Origin: Nyssa sinensis
Lineage: Eukaryota; Streptophyta; Magnoliopsida; Cornales; Nyssaceae
Length of the DNA: 64,000 bases
Direction of reading: 5' to 3'
Assembly (NCBI GenBank): GCA_008638375.1
Contig: CM018051.1
Coordinates: 42,081,677 to 42,145,676 of the forward strand
Shown: positions 63,501-64,000 of the stretch, piece by piece
Layout of the letters: each line of letters begins with the position of its first letter
Numbering within the stretch: the stretch's first letter is position 1
Notes under the pieces: model-generated
What the model was told of the DNA's origin: nothing
Seen by the model: only the letters and a program-made list of their open reading frames with translations
Database searches by the model: none
Program-made: the position numbers and the translations under genes

Positions 63501-63912
63501 AAAAGAGCGAGCTGTAAATTGCACCTTTCTCACCTAAAGATACCCAATCACTAAAAAAAACAAAGAAACAAATGGATTGGGAAAATCCTGTGATTTGTCT
63601 GTCCGTGGTGAGATTTGTTAGGGACAACACACATAGATATATGCATGTACGTATACAATGCTCAGAGAATGAATGCATAGATATAATTCTGTAATTTTGG
63701 GATTTTTATAGATCAAGTGTTGGTTTGGAATGGAAATAATATATGGTGTGTAGTCTAGTGGATTTTTCTTTGTAAAATGGCGTAATTCATGTCAAAGTGA
63801 AAGAGATGGAGCTGTGTAGTTTACCGTCGCCAGGATCTGTAACAGAGGAGATCACACGAATTACAGAACAGAAGACCAGAAAGCACAGCAGCGGGATCAG
63901 GGTGGCAGCCAT
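38087..63912 (-). CDS. HPCA1-like: HPCA1-type LRR receptor-like protein kinase, 19 exons, 964 aa
   Basis: Exons, 5' to 3' on the minus strand: 63912-63825, 62042-61919, 61793-61722, 61578-61504, 61388-61317, 61240-61079, 60994-60920, 60843-60772, 60651-60580, 60509-60441, 60343-60269, 60194-60123, 60027-59893, 59772-59300, 59206-59054, 58947-58808, 58731-58512, 56687-56452, 38596-38087. All introns are GT..AG; the exons total 2895 bp and keep one open frame. The protein has a signal peptide (1-23), an N-terminal cap with [10 protein letters not shown], about ten LRRs, a Cys-rich juxtamembrane ectodomain, a membrane helix (about 557-580) and a kinase (G-loop 637-642, K658, E674, HRD D754, DFG D772). 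Order and length fit Arabidopsis HPCA1/At5g49760 and paralogues (LRR-VIII-1 kinases), some of which sense extracellular hydrogen peroxide. Which paralogue this is cannot be settled by eye. Expected at the plasma membrane. Confidence 0.93.
38597..40530. other. Intron sequence without identified element
   Basis: AT-rich, no gene. Short frames on both strands have no motifs. TA-rich stretches lie near 40030-40220. Confidence 0.6.
40531..40696. repeat. Tandem duplication of about 82 bp
   Basis: Two adjacent copies of AGCAAGTGCATGAAGGAGAG..CTTCTTGATTCAAGTCTT, offset by 82 bp and differing at a few bases, next to a (GA)n run at 40501-40518. Confidence 0.9.
41405..41490 (-). repeat. tRNA-like segment with A- and B-box-like words
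   Basis: Minus strand: CGACTAAGTGG (A-box-like), then GGTTCGAATCC, an exact match to the Pol III B-box consensus GGTTCRANNCC, about 50 bases downstream. No tRNA cloverleaf with paired acceptor arms could be drawn, so it is a tRNA-derived remnant. Confidence 0.45.
41565..41640 (-). repeat. Second tRNA-like segment
   Basis: Minus strand: TGGTGCGTTGG followed 42 bases later by GGTTCAAATCC, an exact B-box match at normal tRNA spacing. It lies about 160 bp from the preceding segment in the same orientation. Confidence 0.45.
42295..42972. mobile_element. hAT-type MITE with 8-bp target duplication
   Basis: Element 42303-42964 (662 bp). The left end is CAAGGATCAAAA and the right end its complement TTTGATCCTTG. 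Both flanks are CCCGGGGG (42295-42302 and 42965-42972), a perfect 8-bp target duplication as made by hAT transposases, and CAAGG is a hAT-like terminus. GTTTC/GAAAC words crowd both subterminal regions, as expected of transposase-binding motifs. It encodes no transposase, so it is non-autonomous. It interrupts Gypsy LTR sequence that rejoins cleanly when the element and one repeat are ignored. Confidence 0.9.
42973..43790 (+). mobile_element. Gypsy LTR remains, part 2
   Basis: AGGAGGCCAGAGATATCTCT near 42995 and ATCCGAGTCTATACAGATTC match 17450-17520, and CACTAAGCTTCGTTTAGCTCAC near 43340 matches the CTTACTGAGCTTTG..TAGCTCAC of other Gypsy LTRs. The tail near 43755 (CTGCATAGGGTGGGATATGGG) is a decayed LTR end. 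Confidence 0.5.
44025..44325 (+). mobile_element. TRIM (miniature LTR retrotransposon)
   Basis: Two 74-bp direct repeats, 44025-44098 and 44252-44325, both beginning TGTTGA and ending GTGGTTTAA.A, flank 153 bp of non-coding sequence. A purine-rich GTGAGGAAAAA precedes the second repeat. Flanks GCTTA (44020-44024) and ACTTA (44326-44330) are a 5-bp target duplication with one mismatch. Size, repeat length and absence of ORFs fit a terminal-repeat retrotransposon in miniature. The primer site after the first repeat is badly decayed. Confidence 0.85.
44331..45011. other. Intron sequence, nothing identified
   Basis: AT-rich, no gene or clear repeat. It ends at the GTGAT target duplication of the next element. 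Confidence 0.6.
46457..46468 (-). promoter_or_regulatory. Polypurine tract of the Ale Copia
   Basis: Minus strand AACTTGAGGGAGAG abuts the TGTGGAAATC start of the 3' LTR. Confidence 0.75.
46527..48010 (-). pseudogene. Copia RT and RNase H, disrupted
   Basis: From the 5' end: [52 protein letters not shown] and [17 protein letters not shown], then a frame change near 47480-47570. The catalytic YVDD is intact at 47414-47403. Then [24 protein letters not shown] and [11 protein letters not shown] (tether/RNase H), and [38 protein letters not shown] and LADLFTKGL. Stops occur near 46915 and 47250. The enzyme core is recognisable but cannot be translated whole. Confidence 0.92.
48080..48155 (-). 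repeat. tRNA-like segment in solo LTR
   Basis: Minus strand: TGGCTCAGTGG fits the A-box consensus TRGCNNAGYNGG, and GGTTCAAACTG, 42 bases on, fits the B-box except the last two bases. It precedes a TTAATTAATTAA stretch, as does the segment at 14505-14585. Confidence 0.45.
49774..51430. other. Intron sequence without identified element
   Basis: Ordinary AT-rich sequence with no gene. The short plus-strand frame at 50479-50721 has no motif. Confidence 0.6.
51435..51720 (-). mobile_element. LINE 3' end, minus orientation
   Basis: A minus-strand read gives WCIWKERN and related text of the LINE ORF2 C-terminus near 51690, then AATGAAGTTATCTTTACTTA and a poly(A) (T run on plus at 51435-51442). 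An A15 run on plus at 51464-51478 is internal. The element is 5'-truncated, as is normal for LINEs. Confidence 0.7.
51825..52532 (+). pseudogene. L1-like LINE reverse transcriptase, first part
   Basis: Text NGTPLGFF and RNSKGLR then GDPLSS is the RT 'GLRQGDPLSP' motif region, followed by [16 protein letters not shown]. After a frame change come [15 protein letters not shown], with the catalytic FADD at 52027-52038, then [12 protein letters not shown] and [12 protein letters not shown]. The sequence breaks at the solo LTR and resumes at 55551. Confidence 0.85.
52528..55555 (+). mobile_element. Second solo Tekay-type LTR, AGGAG duplication
   Basis: LTR 52533-55550 (3018 bp) from TGTAATACCACCCCG to GGGTCGTGACA, flanked by AGGAG at 52528-52532 and 55551-55555, a perfect 5-bp target duplication. 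It holds a (GT)n near 52760, (GA)n at 52923-52944, four GGG tracts at 53622-53639 and the shared module near 54000 and 54150. No internal genes. It splits a LINE reading frame. Confidence 0.92.
55556..56270 (+). pseudogene. L1-like LINE, second part (ORF2 C-terminus)
   Basis: Continues the LINE after the solo [21 protein letters not shown], then [52 protein letters not shown] and [13 protein letters not shown], the zf-RVT region of plant LINE ORF2. Stops and shifts interrupt it. When one target repeat is ignored, the LINE reads KPIKIGG..LGIKN, as in other LINEs. Confidence 0.85.
56452..56687 (-). CDS. HPCA1-like: Exon 18: kinase catalytic loop and DFG
   Basis: Residues 717-795: [22 protein letters not shown], then [15 protein letters not shown] with catalytic Asp 754, VADFGLSKL with Mg-binding Asp 772, and [10 protein letters not shown]. 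It ends in phase 0 inside the activation segment, just before the 17.9-kb intron. The HRD-type motif indicates an active (RD) kinase. Confidence 0.93.
56688..58511 (-). other. Intron 17, 1.8 kb
   Basis: GTAAGTTC..TTGCAG. AT-rich with T-runs at about 58050 and 58170. An AAGTGGAGACTGTTGGAGTT block near 57840 resembles a purine tract followed by an LTR start, so a decayed solo LTR may be present, but no second edge was found. No gene. Confidence 0.7.
58512..58947 (-). CDS. HPCA1-like: Exons 16-17: kinase N-lobe
   Basis: Exon 16 (58808-58947) gives [20 protein letters not shown] and the glycine loop GSGGYGK. Exon 17 (58512-58731) gives [17 protein letters not shown] with the ATP-binding Lys 658, [15 protein letters not shown] with the paired Glu 674, and the hinge [11 protein letters not shown]. 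All key N-lobe residues are present. Confidence 0.93.
59054..59206 (-). CDS. HPCA1-like: Exon 15: transmembrane helix
   Basis: Residues 546-596. [19 protein letters not shown] forms one hydrophobic helix followed by the stop-transfer QQKKRAER, then the conserved AIGLSKPF. Confidence 0.92.
59300..59772 (-). CDS. HPCA1-like: Exon 14: Cys-rich juxtamembrane ectodomain
   Basis: Residues 388-545. Cysteines at about 395, 405, 422, 427, 438 and 440 ([22 protein letters not shown]), followed by [19 protein letters not shown] and [14 protein letters not shown]. In HPCA1 this segment contains the published cysteines needed for hydrogen peroxide sensing. The CxC pair before AYPY is present here; exact equivalence needs an alignment. 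Ends in phase 1. Confidence 0.9.
59893..62042 (-). CDS. HPCA1-like: Exons 2-13: leucine-rich-repeat ectodomain
   Basis: Twelve exons. Exon 2 carries the LRR cap ([13 protein letters not shown]). Exons 3-12 are mostly 69-75 bp, one repeat each, with [44 protein letters not shown] and LSGPLPDL as LRR cores. Exon 6 (162 bp) holds two, and exon 13 (135 bp) has [11 protein letters not shown] and LQNNQIT. Every junction from exon 2 to 13 is phase 2, as is usual for LRR receptor kinases. This part would bind the ligand or sense the extracellular state. Confidence 0.92.
62043..63824 (-). other. Intron 1, 1.8 kb
   Basis: GTAAACTACA..GGCGTAG. AT-rich, with a TA microsatellite near 62810-62826 and a foldback repeat at 62461-62660. 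The acceptor lacks a clear pyrimidine tract, yet only this acceptor keeps the frame (GD|AATLQSL). Confidence 0.75.
62461..62660. repeat. Foldback (MITE-like) inverted repeat
   Basis: Left arm about 62513-62560 (ACGTCAGCCACAAGTGTG..GATTTGATTG) pairs imperfectly with right arm about 62597-62650 (AATCAAATTACAAGTGTT..ACTGACGC read in reverse complement), around a 35-40 bp centre. Outer GAAATG and CATTTC words extend the pairing. No target duplication could be fixed. Confidence 0.6.
63825..63912 (-). CDS. HPCA1-like: Exon 1: start and signal peptide
   Basis: Encodes [15 protein letters not shown] then a short polar end reaching VTDPGD. The hydrophobic core and small residues near 22-23 fit a secretory signal. 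The ATG at 63912-63910 has G at +4 and is the only in-frame start near the signal. The exon ends in phase 1. Only 88 bp upstream lie in the window, so the promoter is not included. Confidence 0.9.
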
Positions 63913-64000
63913 ATTAGCCAACTGCTCAAGAAGAAAAAAAATTTGATGTGGTGGTTGTTAGTTAGCGAAAGCCCTTGTATCAACTGCTCAACATAACTCC

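Overview
The window is nuclear DNA of a flowering plant, most likely a woody eudicot, though the species cannot be fixed from sequence alone. The evidence is a receptor-kinase gene with many small introns and canonical GT..AG junctions, plant-type LTR retrotransposons (Tekay, SIRE and Ale lineages), an L1-like LINE, and long AT-rich spacers with dinucleotide microsatellites. No bacterial-type operons, CRISPR arrays or viral genomes are visible.

Region 1 (1-24705) is a graveyard of nested LTR retrotransposons with no intact host gene. A SIRE-type Copia element (LTRs 675-2327 and 12062-13499) keeps a decayed gag but no visible pol, and carries a degenerate second ORF region near its 3' end. It is interrupted by a long LTR with tRNA-Arg-type (Tat/Ogre-like) features and a 32-bp minisatellite, and by an inverted copy of its own LTR. 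Another inverted SIRE-type LTR (about 15150-16677) lies inside a Gypsy LTR. Further Gypsy LTR pieces follow to 24485.

Region 2 (24706-36043) is a nearly full-length Tekay-lineage chromovirus. It has 3.3-kb LTRs, an initiator-Met primer site, gag, protease, reverse transcriptase, RNase H, integrase, chromodomain-like end, purine tract and a near-perfect 5-bp target duplication. Its coding region is dead: many premature stops plus lost protease, integrase and zinc-knuckle residues.

Region 3 (38087-63912, minus strand) is the only intact host gene I can support. It has 19 exons encoding a 964-residue HPCA1-type leucine-rich-repeat receptor kinase, with signal peptide, LRRs, a Cys-rich juxtamembrane ectodomain, one membrane helix and a complete kinase domain. 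Every exon joins in frame. Intron 18 is about 17.9 kb, falls in the kinase activation segment, and holds a hAT-type MITE, a TRIM, a solo LTR with a Copia inside it, two LINE fragments, and a second solo LTR inside one LINE. Several of these have target-site duplications readable directly.

The host gene would act as a plasma-membrane sensor kinase. Everything else is mobile DNA, and the notable biology is how an intact gene tolerates such an intron. No clearly novel coding system was found. The most unusual structural signals are tRNA-like Pol III box segments within the Gypsy LTRs, a roughly 150-bp module repeated in every Gypsy LTR, and several minisatellites inside LTRs.
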